A stretch of 64,000 bases of DNA from DSFO01 sp041640715. GTDB lineage: Archaea > Thermoproteota > Thermoprotei > Gearchaeales > Gearchaeaceae. The DNA lies in NCBI GenBank assembly GCA_041640715.1, contig JBEPZU010000002.1:1-64000 (forward strand), written 5' to 3'. The notes beneath the pieces were generated by a model. The model had not been told where the DNA came from. It saw only the letters and a program-made list of their open reading frames with translations, and ran no database searches. Positions 44,889-53,328 of the stretch are shown here, piece by piece (the stretch's first letter is position 1; the number at the start of each line of letters is the position of its first letter). The position numbers and the translations under genes are program-made.

Positions 44889-45472
44889 TCGAATCCTATG
44901 CCATCTGACTTAGTTAATATTCCTTTATAAAGGAAATCTATTTGTCTTAGAGTTAAATCGAAATCGAAATCTGTAAGTGCTGATATTGCATCTATAGGAA
45001 CTATTACTTTATACCATCTAAGTGCAGCGCTGCCTGCTGTGTGTAAAACACATATGTTGGCTACTGTACCTGTTATCACCACATTTTTGATATTATTTAA
45101 CATCAATATGTGGTCCAAAGGAGTGCCGTAGAAAGCGTCATATCTTAGTTTTTTGATCATTATATCGTTTTCTGATGGTTTTATTTCTTCTATTATCTCT
45201 GCACCCCATGTATTTTGGACTGCATGCTCTCCCCAGATAGCAAACTCGGGGTCGTTTTTAGAATGCCAATCTTGGGTATATATGATTAAGGCGTTCTTTT
45301 TTCTAGCTTTTTCTATCAAAGTCTTTATAGGTTGAATGGTATTTAATGAAGAAGGGACGAATAATTTACCATTAGGATTTGCGAAGTCATTTTGCATGTC
45401 TACGATTATGAGAGCTGAATTTTTGCTTTCTAGTTTTATTCTATCTACGATCTTATATTGAGGCGAAGACAT
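44885..45472 (-). CDS. nicotinamidase/isochorismatase-like cysteine hydrolase
   Basis: The 195-residue protein has the triad Asp in IIVDMQNDF (D25), Lys in IKKLRYDAFYGTPLD, and Cys in TGTVANICVLHTAG. The metal-site-like segment TQDWHS is also nicotinamidase-like. It could deamidate nicotinamide in NAD salvage or hydrolyse a carbamoyl compound. Coupling to an amidohydrolase gene by ATGA overlap leaves both options open. Confidence 0.82.
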   Translation of the reverse strand: MSSPQYKIVDRIKLESKNSALIIVDMQNDFANPNGKLFVPSSLNTIQPIKTLIEKARKKNALIIYTQDWHSKNDPEFAIWGEHAVQNTWGAEIIEEIKPSENDIMIKKLRYDAFYGTPLDHILMLNNIKNVVITGTVANICVLHTAGSAALRWYKVIVPIDAISALTDFDFDLTLRQIDFLYKGILTKSDGIGFE

Positions 45473-45584
45473 TTCAATAATACTACTTTCTCGAAGTTTC
45501 TATATTAATTTATTACAAGGTAAATGAGGAGTAATACAACTAACATCGACCGATAATTTAATAAATAACTTCAAAACTTTTCTT

Positions 45585-45857
45585 ATGCCTTATTTAAAAA
45601 TTAACCAAATTCAAGCTGGGATGATAAACATAAATCTAGTGGCTAGGGTGGCAAACTGTATAGAATTAGGCAATGGTAAATACAAGATAATTTTGGAAGA
45701 AGGAACGAGCAAAGTCAGCATGATATATTCAAGGCAAATATTAAAGAATTCGTTGATCAGAATAGAGAAGGCTTTTGCATATAAATACAAAGGTGAACTT
45801 AGCATAGCTTTGACCAAGAAAGGTAAATTAATTTTGCTAGATTTTAACTCAACTTAA
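45585..45857 (+). CDS. small OB-fold protein, SSB-like
   Basis: The 90-residue protein has a first strand pattern LKINQIQAGMININLVARV, like the start of RPA/SSB OB-folds of crenarchaea, followed by four further strands. It lacks the long acidic tail of crenarchaeal SSB and is shorter. It could bind nucleic acid or be an accessory protein. ATG at 45585 has a TAATTTAATAAAT stretch about 20-32 nt upstream, consistent with a leaderless message. Confidence 0.6.
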   Translation: MPYLKINQIQAGMININLVARVANCIELGNGKYKIILEEGTSKVSMIYSRQILKNSLIRIEKAFAYKYKGELSIALTKKGKLILLDFNST

Positions 45858-46107
45858 TCTATTGTTTAAGTATTATTTGCAAAAATCGGAGAAATATGAG
45901 CTTAGCAAGGTAAGTCAAAGTGGATGAGCATCATCTTATAATCCCTGCTTTAGCGGAAAGCATTTTAACATCTCAGATTTAAGCCATACTTAAACATCAT
46001 GTTGAATACTCTTTGATTTCCAACATGAACGAAGCTACAGTTACTTTTACGCTTTGATTTGCAAATTATCGACAAAAACTCCTTTTAAGCTCCTCGTAAG
46101 CTTCTCT
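45858..46107. other. 250-bp intergenic region
   Basis: No gene or structured RNA could be supported here. It contains GATGAgcaTCATC at 45924-45936, a short palindrome of unknown meaning, and the TTTTAAG promoter element of the zinc-ribbon gene at 46083-46089. Confidence 0.3.
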
Positions 46108-46356
46108 ATGTCTTGCATAATTAGATGTTCCGTTTGTGGCTTTAAGTTCTTCAACGATAAAGAAGAAGTTACATCCCCAGCAGACGTGTTGAGAAGATAT
46201 TCTTTTAGGTGTCCTAGTTGTATGAAGCGTCTGAGTTTTAATTTTAGGAACATTAAAATAGAGGTTGCTACTAATTACGAGGTTAATAGGAGAATAAGCA
46301 TAAATAGAGATCTTAGGGTCAAAAAGTCTTGGAAGTTGTCTAAGGCTAAGGTTTGA
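46108..46356 (+). CDS. zinc-ribbon protein (82 aa)
   Basis: From ATG 46108 the 82-residue product has a zinc ribbon made by CSVC (residues 7-10) and CPSC (35-38) with a basic spacer. It continues to a lysine/arginine-rich C-terminus, suggesting nucleic-acid or ribosome binding. An earlier in-frame ATG at 46054 would add 18 residues without homologous character. TTTTAAG at 46083-46089, about 20-25 nt upstream, favours 46108. It is 100 bp upstream of reverse gyrase in the same direction but has its own promoter-like sequence. Confidence 0.65.
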   Translation: MSCIIRCSVCGFKFFNDKEEVTSPADVLRRYSFRCPSCMKRLSFNFRNIKIEVATNYEVNRRISINRDLRVKKSWKLSKAKV

Positions 46357-46423
46357 TAAAGAATCATAGGTACGTATCTTCAATTCAAATATCGTAACCT
46401 GCCCCTAATTCAAGATTTTTTAA

Positions 46424-46433
46424 TTTATAAAAG
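46424..46433 (+). promoter_or_regulatory. TATA box of reverse gyrase
   Basis: TTTATAAAAG ends 24 nt upstream of the GTG at 46457, the spacing expected of a leaderless transcript. It supports that GTG as start. Confidence 0.6.
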
Positions 46434-46456
46434 ATTAGCGTTTTAAAAAATAATTA

Positions 46457-49400
46457 GTGCAATTACTTTATAGGGAATTATGTCCAAACGATGGAGGAGA
46501 TATACTTTCTTCTAGATTAGAGAAGGGATTGGTTTGTGAAAAGTGTATTAACGAAGATGAAGCTTCTGGAATATATGATTTTAATCAATTAGTTAAGATT
46601 CTTGAGGAGAAAGGTCGACTTCAGGGGGGCTTAAGAGAATATTATGTGCTTAATCAGAAGCTTTATGATTTCGAGAACTTTTCCAAGAATGTATTCGAGA
46701 GTCTCACAAATGCTCAAAGGAGTTGGTTCATAAAGGCCGCCAAGGCTGAAAGCTTTGCAATAACCTATCCCACAGGTTTAGGTAAAACTACTTTCGGTAT
46801 GCTTTATTCTCTTTACGTTAAATTCAAAAATGAAGATAGAAAAATAGTATTTCTCGTACCTACTCGATTATTAGTCGCAAAGGTTATCGAACGTCTAAAA
46901 GAATTCGCTTCTAAAGTTCTTATTGATGTAAGAATTATTAGCAGCCTTGAAAACAAGAAAGAAGAGTTAATTGAAGCATTAAAGAATAGATCCTTCGATA
47001 TTGCAGTACTAACTTCTAAGTTTCTATTGAACAATAAGTCCTTATTGTTAAGTAAAGAATTCAGGGGAATTATAGACCTAGTATTTGTGGATGACGTTGA
47101 TTCTGTACTAAAAAGCTCAAAAGCCATAGATGTCATCTTGAACTTAATAGGCTTTGATTTAGAAAACGAAGCATTAATGAAATTAAAACAATTAACCAGG
47201 AGGACTGGTAGGGATTCCTTTGAGGAGAAAATGACGCTTCTAGAAGAGGTAAGAAAATATAAGGCTAATAATAAGATAGGTCAGCTGATTTTTTCCAGCG
47301 CTACTACTAGGTTCACAAGTTCTAGGATAAGATTACTAAGGCATCTCTTAGATTTCGAACCAGGTTCCTCGCTTGAAGTATTTAGGAACGTACTCGAGTT
47401 CTATAAATACGTTCCAGAGACGAAACAGATTAAAGAAGCCACATCTTTAATCTCAGAACTAGGAAAAGGAGGTCTGATATTCGTATCTGTAAGTAACTCT
47501 TCTAGTTTCATAGACAGATTGATCAGCGCTCTAAGCTCGAAAAACTTTAAAGCAGAAGTAGTATCCAGCAAAGTCAATGCTAAGAAGATCTTAGATAGCT
47601 TTGAAAGAGGAGAAATAGATTTACTCATAGGGCATGCAACTTTTTACGGTCCTTTGGTCAGAGGTATAGATCTACCTGGAAGAGTGAAATATGCGATTTT
47701 TGTAGGAGTTCCCAAGTTCAAATTCTCCTTCGAAATTTTCGAGCGAAATCCTTTAAGGACGCTGTGGCTAGCTAGTATAGTAGTAAACTTCATAGAGGAT
47801 TTTGAGCGAAGGCGTTCAATACTCGATTTATCAGCCAAGTTGAAGAATGAAGTTCAGAAATATACTCCTGAAGCATTAAGGGCTCTTACTTACATAAAAC
47901 AAGAGACCAAGCTTAGAGTATTAGAATTGACTAAAATATTGTACGATGAGTTAATTGAAGTTTTAAGGGACGAGAAAATCATTAGCGCATTAGAAGAAAA
48001 AAAGAGATTAAGGGTAATTTATGAAAATAATAAAAGATTTCTCTTGATACCTGATTCTTTGACTTACATTCAAGCTTCAGGTAGAACTAGCAGGATGTAT
48101 TATGGAGGAATAACTACGGGTTTATCAATAGTTTTGGTCGATGATAAGCGAATATTCGAGGGCCTGAAATACCAGCTAAGCTTCAGGGGTGAACTTTTCA
48201 ATTTCCATAGTTTCGATTATTTCCTAAAGAAAAAGGATGAAATATTGGAAATCATTCATAGTGAAAGGGAAGCTATAATTAATAAAGAAGTCAGAGCTGC
48301 AAAATCTATGAAAGAAGCCAAATTGAGGACTGCCCTGTTTGTAGTAGAATCTCCTACGAAAGCTAGAACGATATCTTCCTTCTTTGGTAAGCCGGTGGTA
48401 AGATTAGTTAAAGATCTGAGGGTTTATGAATGTGTAACTGATAAATACATACTTTACATAACCGCTACTAGAGGGCATATTTTTGAATTGGTTTATACCC
48501 ATTCTCCTGCATCAGGCATATATTATGGGATAATAAAGAAGCATGATGAGTTCATACCTATTTATTCCACGATAAAGAAATGCAGAAATTGCGGCGAACA
48601 ATTCACTGAGTATAAAGAAAAGGGCAAATGTCCTTATTGTGGCAGTACCATGATAGAAGATCAGATCAATACAGTTAAAGCCTTACAAGAGTTAGCTCAA
48701 GAAAGCGATTTAGTTATAATAGCTACAGATCCTGATTCTGAAGGAGAGAAGATAGCTAAAGACGTATATCTAGTAGTCAAACCTTTCGCTAAGGAAATAA
48801 AAAGAGCTGAGATGCATGAAATAACCTTAAATGCCTTCTTGAAGGCTTTAGATAATCTAAAGGAGATCAATGATAGACTTGTTTTAGCACAAATACTTAG
48901 AAGAATAGGGGATAGATGGGTTGGTTTTAGCTTGAGCAATCTTGTACAACAAGAATTCAAGAGAAAGACAATGGGGGTAGGACGTGTCCAAACTCCTGTC
49001 CTAAGTTGGATAGTAGAAAACTATAGGAAGTATAAAAAAAAGAGGAAAAAAAGGCTTATTCTCAACATTAAAATAAACGAGACATTTCTAAAAGTTAATG
49101 CAAAACCGATCAAGATTAGAAGGTGGACCGCTGGGGTATCTAGAAAAATAAAGAAGCAACTAATAAACAGCAAACTTGAAATCTCAGAGATATCGACTGA
49201 AAAAGTTGAAGTTCCCCCTCCTAGACCTTTTTCTACGAGCGAATTATTAACTTCAGCAGTACCTAAACTTAGAACCTCCTCTGACAAGATCATGCGGCTT
49301 GCTCAAGATTTATTTGAAGCGGGGTTGATAACTTACCATAGAACGGATAGTCATTATATAAGCTATGTAGGCTTTGAAATAGCTAATAAATACTTAGAGG

Positions 49401-50182
49401 AAAAGGGACTTTTGTATCTTCTTAGGAAAAAACAATATGAGAAAGCAGGAACCCATGAGTGTATAAGGCCTACTAGACCTTTGGACAGACAGGCTTTAGA
49501 GAGTGCTATAGCTACTGGTCAGATAAGAATTCCTATTCAAATGACTCCTCAACATTACCAATTGTATGATCTAATTTTCAAGACTTTCATTGCCTCGCAA
49601 ATGAAACCAGCTAATGTCATAAAATACAAGATTAGCTTTAAACCATTGACAGTAAAGCTAGAAGAAGAGCTTCAAATAGAGGTCGAACCACTGGAAATAA
49701 ATGTAGAGGCAGATGAAAATAGCTTCGTTAAAATATATCCTATTTTAACGTACCCACAATTGAAAGATGGAATAAAGGAAATGGAAGCAGTTATAGTAGA
49801 TGTTAGATTTGTAAGAGAAGGTAAATTATTGTTCACTGAGGAGGAAATAATTAGGGAGATGAAGAAGGAAGGAATAGGGAGGCCTTCCACTTATTCCTTT
49901 ATAATTAAAAGACTAATAGATCATAATTATGTGATGCTTTCTCCGATCAGAAAATTTTTCATTCCCATGAAGTTGGCTATGGATTTAATAATGATGTTAA
50001 AAGAAAAATTCCAATGGGTAATAGACGTAAAGCTTACTAGAAAATTCGAAAGATTGATGGATGAGATAGAAGAAGGTAAGCTAAGCTACGATGAAGTTAA
50101 GCGGGTCTTCAACGAATTCTTCGAGGAATATTACTTAAAGGTTGTAGAAAAAATCGAAGAAATCAAGCCTGTCCAAAAATAG
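46457..50182 (+). CDS. rgy: reverse gyrase
   Basis: The single 1241-residue chain joins an SF2 helicase half to a topoisomerase IA half, the hallmark of reverse gyrase. Helicase motifs are TYPTGLGKTT at about 103-112, VDDVDS near 212-217 and ASGRTSRMYYGG. The topoisomerase half begins at FVVESPTKARTI and has a zinc finger CRNCGEQF...CPYCGS. The active tyrosine is in GLITYHRTDS (Y960). It introduces positive supercoils with ATP and marks hyperthermophiles. The N-terminal zinc finger is incomplete: CPNDGG (9-14) has D12 where the second cysteine is expected, then C27 and C30. It starts at GTG. Confidence 0.97.
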   Translation: MQLLYRELCPNDGGDILSSRLEKGLVCEKCINEDEASGIYDFNQLVKILEEKGRLQGGLREYYVLNQKLYDFENFSKNVFESLTNAQRSWFIKAAKAESFAITYPTGLGKTTFGMLYSLYVKFKNEDRKIVFLVPTRLLVAKVIERLKEFASKVLIDVRIISSLENKKEELIEALKNRSFDIAVLTSKFLLNNKSLLLSKEFRGIIDLVFVDDVDSVLKSSKAIDVILNLIGFDLENEALMKLKQLTRRTGRDSFEEKMTLLEEVRKYKANNKIGQLIFSSATTRFTSSRIRLLRHLLDFEPGSSLEVFRNVLEFYKYVPETKQIKEATSLISELGKGGLIFVSVSNSSSFIDRLISALSSKNFKAEVVSSKVNAKKILDSFERGEIDLLIGHATFYGPLVRGIDLPGRVKYAIFVGVPKFKFSFEIFERNPLRTLWLASIVVNFIEDFERRRSILDLSAKLKNEVQKYTPEALRALTYIKQETKLRVLELTKILYDELIEVLRDEKIISALEEKKRLRVIYENNKRFLLIPDSLTYIQASGRTSRMYYGGITTGLSIVLVDDKRIFEGLKYQLSFRGELFNFHSFDYFLKKKDEILEIIHSEREAIINKEVRAAKSMKEAKLRTALFVVESPTKARTISSFFGKPVVRLVKDLRVYECVTDKYILYITATRGHIFELVYTHSPASGIYYGIIKKHDEFIPIYSTIKKCRNCGEQFTEYKEKGKCPYCGSTMIEDQINTVKALQELAQESDLVIIATDPDSEGEKIAKDVYLVVKPFAKEIKRAEMHEITLNAFLKALDNLKEINDRLVLAQILRRIGDRWVGFSLSNLVQQEFKRKTMGVGRVQTPVLSWIVENYRKYKKKRKKRLILNIKINETFLKVNAKPIKIRRWTAGVSRKIKKQLINSKLEISEISTEKVEVPPPRPFSTSELLTSAVPKLRTSSDKIMRLAQDLFEAGLITYHRTDSHYISYVGFEIANKYLEEKGLLYLLRKKQYEKAGTHECIRPTRPLDRQALESAIATGQIRIPIQMTPQHYQLYDLIFKTFIASQMKPANVIKYKISFKPLTVKLEEELQIEVEPLEINVEADENSFVKIYPILTYPQLKDGIKEMEAVIVDVRFVREGKLLFTEEEIIREMKKEGIGRPSTYSFIIKRLIDHNYVMLSPIRKFFIPMKLAMDLIMMLKEKFQWVIDVKLTRKFERLMDEIEEGKLSYDEVKRVFNEFFEEYYLKVVEKIEEIKPVQK

Positions 50183-50594
50183 GTTAATGCTCTAGAAGCG
50201 AATTAATTAGTTAAAGCTTGAATTATTCATTTTGTTTAGATGGGGTAAATCATATGGGAGAATTAAGAATATAAGTTCTCTTTTGATTAATTTCATTAGC
50301 CAATGATGAAGAATTCCAATATGAGAAGTGATTTATCCCAGGGGTAGCTGAGGATTATTTCTCATTTCATGATCTCTTAAGCTCTTGAATTTGGAGGTTT
50401 GTAAAATTTATCGTATCCTTCCTAAAGTAGATGGATTAGGTCTAAAATATTTAACGGGCATCATGATTAATATATTTAAAACAAAAGGAAGATTAAAATT
50501 ATAAAAATAGCGCTTTAATTATCTATAACTTCTTGTATATAATTATATATAACTTTATAGAAAGGCTTATAATAATGATGATGTACATTAGTTT
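50183..50594. other. 412-bp intergenic region holding an sRNA candidate
   Basis: No protein gene is apparent. It contains a C/D-box sRNA candidate (listed separately) with a TATA-like AATATAAG at 50268-50275. It also contains AT-rich sequence (TATATAATTATATATAAC near 50534-50552) 40-60 bp upstream of the SCO1 gene, which may include its promoter. Confidence 0.5.
50297..50356 (+). ncRNA. C/D-box guide sRNA candidate (23S rRNA target)
   Basis: Box C ATGATGA lies at 50303-50309. A C'-like GTGATTT lies at 50328-50334 and box D CTGA at 50348-50351, with a poor D' (ATGA, 50321-50324). C to D spans 49 nt, as usual for archaeal C/D sRNAs. The guide before box D, ATCCCAGGGGTAG (50335-50347), is complementary to CUACCCCUGGGAU. 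As I remember it, this is the archaeal 23S rRNA sequence just before AACAGGCUGAU at the peptidyl-transferase centre. AATATAAG at 50268-50275 would place a transcript start a few nt before box C. No experiment is implied. Confidence 0.55.
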
Positions 50595-51203
50595 ATGAAA
50601 AAGAAATTATTGATCCCGATTTCTGCTGCTGTTATAATAGTCGTCGTCATCGCCTATATTGCTGTTGGCGCTTCTGAGAAGCCTAGGGGGTATGTACTTC
50701 CTAATCCAATCAATTCTCCAAACTTTGTTCTTCAAAATGCCGTAACAGGAGAGACTGTAGAGTTAAGTAAGCTTTACGGCAAGGTGGTGGCAATTTCCTT
50801 CGTTTATGTTCATTGCCCTGATGTTTGTCCTATAATATTTGCGAGATTCAAGCAAGCAGCTAATGAATTAGATAAAGCAGGATTTTCTGGTCAGTATGTG
50901 ATGCTCCTTATCTCAGTAGATCCTGAGAGAGATATTAAAGACGGCAAAGCTTATATGGAAAAATTAAATGCACCTAGTGAAGTTATTTTCTTAGTAGGGA
51001 ATAGAACAGTTCTACAACAAGTTTGGAATAAGTATGGTGTTTATGTAGAGAAAGTAGGGACTGGAGAAAACTATACCGTAACTCATTCAGTTATAATAAT
51101 ATTGTTAGACAAACAATTGAGACAAAGAATATACTTCGGTAACATATTAAGTTGGTCTCCCGAAGATTTATATCATGATATGGTATTACTGCTTAAGGAA
51201 TGA
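50595..51203 (+). CDS. SCO1/SenC-type copper chaperone
   Basis: The 202-residue protein has an N-terminal membrane anchor (residues 5-25) and a thioredoxin-like SCO domain with CPDVCP (C74 and C78) and a later histidine in TVTHSVIII. These three bind copper. SCO proteins help to assemble the CuA or CuB site of heme-copper oxidases. No oxidase gene is certain in the window. It overlaps the next membrane gene by 4 bp. Confidence 0.88.
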   Translation: MKKKLLIPISAAVIIVVVIAYIAVGASEKPRGYVLPNPINSPNFVLQNAVTGETVELSKLYGKVVAISFVYVHCPDVCPIIFARFKQAANELDKAGFSGQYVMLLISVDPERDIKDGKAYMEKLNAPSEVIFLVGNRTVLQQVWNKYGVYVEKVGTGENYTVTHSVIIILLDKQLRQRIYFGNILSWSPEDLYHDMVLLLKE

Positions 51204-51817
51204 AGTTTATCGACCTTATTAAGACTAAACGATTTCTGGTTTATTCCTCTTTAGTAATTTTATCTTACATCGTAATCCTCATACTAATTCAATGGATCAT
51301 AGCAGGAGCTCCTCCTAACGGCTTTGGCCTTTTGAATAAGCCTGAATCTTCTAAATATGCTAATTTCGAAGATTTCGTGATACTTTGGGTAAAGTATGAG
51401 CAAGTTATTGAGGGAGCGAATTTTGAATGGTACGGAATATTAACTCTAACCACTTTTTCTCTTTTGATATTACTATCTTTCATATCAGCGATCAATTTAT
51501 CTTTAACAAAAGAATTAGGTAAGGGCAAGAAAGGAGCTGCCTGTGGTACTTTAACGAGTACTGCAGGCTTAGCATTAATAACAACTTCCGTCAGTGCCTG
51601 TCCATCTTGTGGAACAGCAGCTATATTATCGGTATCTCAAGCACTTATCTTCGTAGCTACGGGTAGCACCTTAGGCATATCTGCTCTATTCAAGTTCCTT
51701 ACCGATTTAGTAATAATTATAGGAATAGCGATAAATCTCTTGTTATTCTTCATTTTATATAAGAAAATCAATAAAAATTCATGGCATATGAGGTTAGTTA
51801 TGATCAAACGAAGGTAG
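51200..51817 (+). CDS. membrane protein with intramembrane CPSC motif
   Basis: This 205-residue protein has about four hydrophobic segments (residues 13-35, 78-100, 117-155 and 165-190). Its third region has SVSACPSCGTAA, a CxxC (C134, C137) inside or at the edge of a helix, plus C115. I do not recognise the family. Coupling to SCO1 (4-bp overlap) suggests a role in copper delivery or thiol redox at the membrane. The 3' end overlaps the macro-domain gene by 37 bp. Confidence 0.65.
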   Translation: MKFIDLIKTKRFLVYSSLVILSYIVILILIQWIIAGAPPNGFGLLNKPESSKYANFEDFVILWVKYEQVIEGANFEWYGILTLTTFSLLILLSFISAINLSLTKELGKGKKGAACGTLTSTAGLALITTSVSACPSCGTAAILSVSQALIFVATGSTLGISALFKFLTDLVIIIGIAINLLLFFILYKKINKNSWHMRLVMIKRR

Positions 51818-52305
51818 AGCTTGTTCTAGGAGACCTTCTTGAAGAAGAAGTCGAAGCGATAATCAATCCTGCGAATTCTTTAATGATAATGGGTGGCGGT
51901 GTAGCTGGTGCTATAAAGAGAAAAGGTGGTGAAGATATAGAAAAGGAGGCTATGAGATATGCTCCTGTTCCTGTAGGTAAAGCAGTTTTGACGAATGCAG
52001 GTAAGTTGAAGGCTAAATACGTGATTCATTCGCCTACGATGGAAAGACCTGCGATGTTAACAACCAAAGAAAAGGTCTATGAAGCTACAAGGGCGGCGTT
52101 GATCTTAGCTAGAGAGAAAGGCATAAAGAGTTTAGCTATACCAGCCATGGGCGCAGGAGTTGGAGGGTTATCTTATAGGGAATCTGCAGAAGCGATGCTT
52201 AGAGCTATAAAGGAACTGTTTTCTGGGATTGAAAGGATAAGGATTGTGGTTAGGGATGAAGAAGCTTTTAAAGAATTCAAGGAAGTAATGCAAGAATTGA
52301 AGTGA
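51781..52305 (+). CDS. macro-domain (ADP-ribose-binding) protein
   Basis: The 174-residue macro domain has VELVLGDLLEEEVEAIINPAN near residues 12-32, MGGGVAGAIKRKGG, and PAMGAGVGGLSYRES. These are the ADP-ribose-binding loops of the Af1521-like group. It may hydrolyse ADP-ribose-1''-phosphate or remove ADP-ribose from proteins or nucleic acids. It overlaps the preceding membrane gene by 37 bp and the following dehydrogenase by 4 bp. Confidence 0.88.
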   Translation: MAYEVSYDQTKVELVLGDLLEEEVEAIINPANSLMIMGGGVAGAIKRKGGEDIEKEAMRYAPVPVGKAVLTNAGKLKAKYVIHSPTMERPAMLTTKEKVYEATRAALILAREKGIKSLAIPAMGAGVGGLSYRESAEAMLRAIKELFSGIERIRIVVRDEEAFKEFKEVMQELK

Positions 52306-53318
52306 AAGCGGTATTATTGTTAGGTAAAAGGGACGCTAGGATAGTAGATCTAGAAATACCTAGGATATCACGTGAAGAATTGAGGGTTAAGCTTTTAGCA
52401 TGCGGAATATGCGGTACAGATATAGAAAAGTATGAAGGAGAAGCCATAACACCACAAGTCTTAGGCCATGAAGTCGTAGGTATCATAGATGAAGTAGGTG
52501 AAGGGATCGAAGAATATAGAAAAGGTGAAAGAGTGTTCGTTCATCATCACGTTCCTTGTAGAATTTGTTATTTTTGTTTAAGAGGAGATTTTACGCTATG
52601 TAGCGAGTTTAAGAAGGTAAATCTAGATCCTTGTGGTCTAGCTGAATATTTCAGGGTACCTTCTGCAATAGTAAAAAGAGGAGGCGTGTTTAAATTGAGC
52701 GATTCTATAAGCGATGAAAGGGCTACTTTCATAGAACCTTTAGCCTGTTGTATAAGGGCGCTAAATAAACTCAAACCGGAAATAGGTGATAATGTTGTGA
52801 TATTTGGGGCTGGGCCTTCTGGCTTATTGCATTTGATGCTACTTAAAGAACTATATGGAACGAACGTAGCTGTGATGGAAATCAACGATTTAAGGTCTAA
52901 GATGGCTTTGGACCTAGGTGCGGAGCTTGTGCTTGATCCTAGGAAGGATGTTGAGGAATTATTTAATTGGTCTAACCAAAGAGGTGCTGATATAGCTATT
53001 GTAGCTACGGGGAACGCTCAGGCTATTAATCAAGCTTTGAAAGTATTAAGGAGGGGAGGAAAGCTTTGCATTTTCGGAAGTCCTTCTAAAAATGCAGAAA
53101 TAACCATAGATCCAAGCTTCATCTTCATAAATGAAATAAAAATTTTGCCGAGTTATTCTACGACTGAGCTCGAAATTCAGCAAGCAATATCCATACTTGA
53201 AAAATCGAGGATAAAACCTGAGCGAATGATAACGCATAGATTTAAACTCGAAGAGGGCATTGAGGCATTGGAAACTACTAGAAAAGGAGAAGCTGTTAAG
53301 ACTATAATTTTAGCTTAA
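52302..53318 (+). CDS. zinc-dependent alcohol/polyol dehydrogenase (MDR)
   Basis: The 338-residue medium-chain dehydrogenase has catalytic-zinc ligands in CGICGTD (C37) and GHEVVG (H56, E57). The structural-zinc set is C86, C89, C92 and C100, and the cofactor loop is FGAGPSGLLHLMLL. It is closest in pattern to threonine or sorbitol-type dehydrogenases. The substrate is not evident. It starts at GTG, overlapping the macro-domain gene stop. Confidence 0.88.
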   Translation: MKAVLLLGKRDARIVDLEIPRISREELRVKLLACGICGTDIEKYEGEAITPQVLGHEVVGIIDEVGEGIEEYRKGERVFVHHHVPCRICYFCLRGDFTLCSEFKKVNLDPCGLAEYFRVPSAIVKRGGVFKLSDSISDERATFIEPLACCIRALNKLKPEIGDNVVIFGAGPSGLLHLMLLKELYGTNVAVMEINDLRSKMALDLGAELVLDPRKDVEELFNWSNQRGADIAIVATGNAQAINQALKVLRRGGKLCIFGSPSKNAEITIDPSFIFINEIKILPSYSTTELEIQQAISILEKSRIKPERMITHRFKLEEGIEALETTRKGEAVKTIILA

Positions 53319-53328
53319 AAATTTTAGT

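Noticed and set aside
45924..45936. GATGAgcaTCATC palindrome as a box C pair of an sRNA
   Set aside because: No box D lies at a suitable distance on either strand.
46066..46383. 105-codon minus-strand ORF opposite the zinc-ribbon gene
   Set aside because: It is a shadow of the plus-strand gene, which has paired CxxC motifs and a well-placed promoter.
46457..50182. Separate helicase and topoisomerase genes
   Set aside because: The frame is continuous for 1241 codons and contains both halves, so it is one reverse gyrase.
50341..50352. GGGGTAGCTGAG, resembling a tRNA D-arm
   Set aside because: No acceptor, anticodon or T-arm could be built around it. It is better explained as guide and box D of the C/D sRNA.
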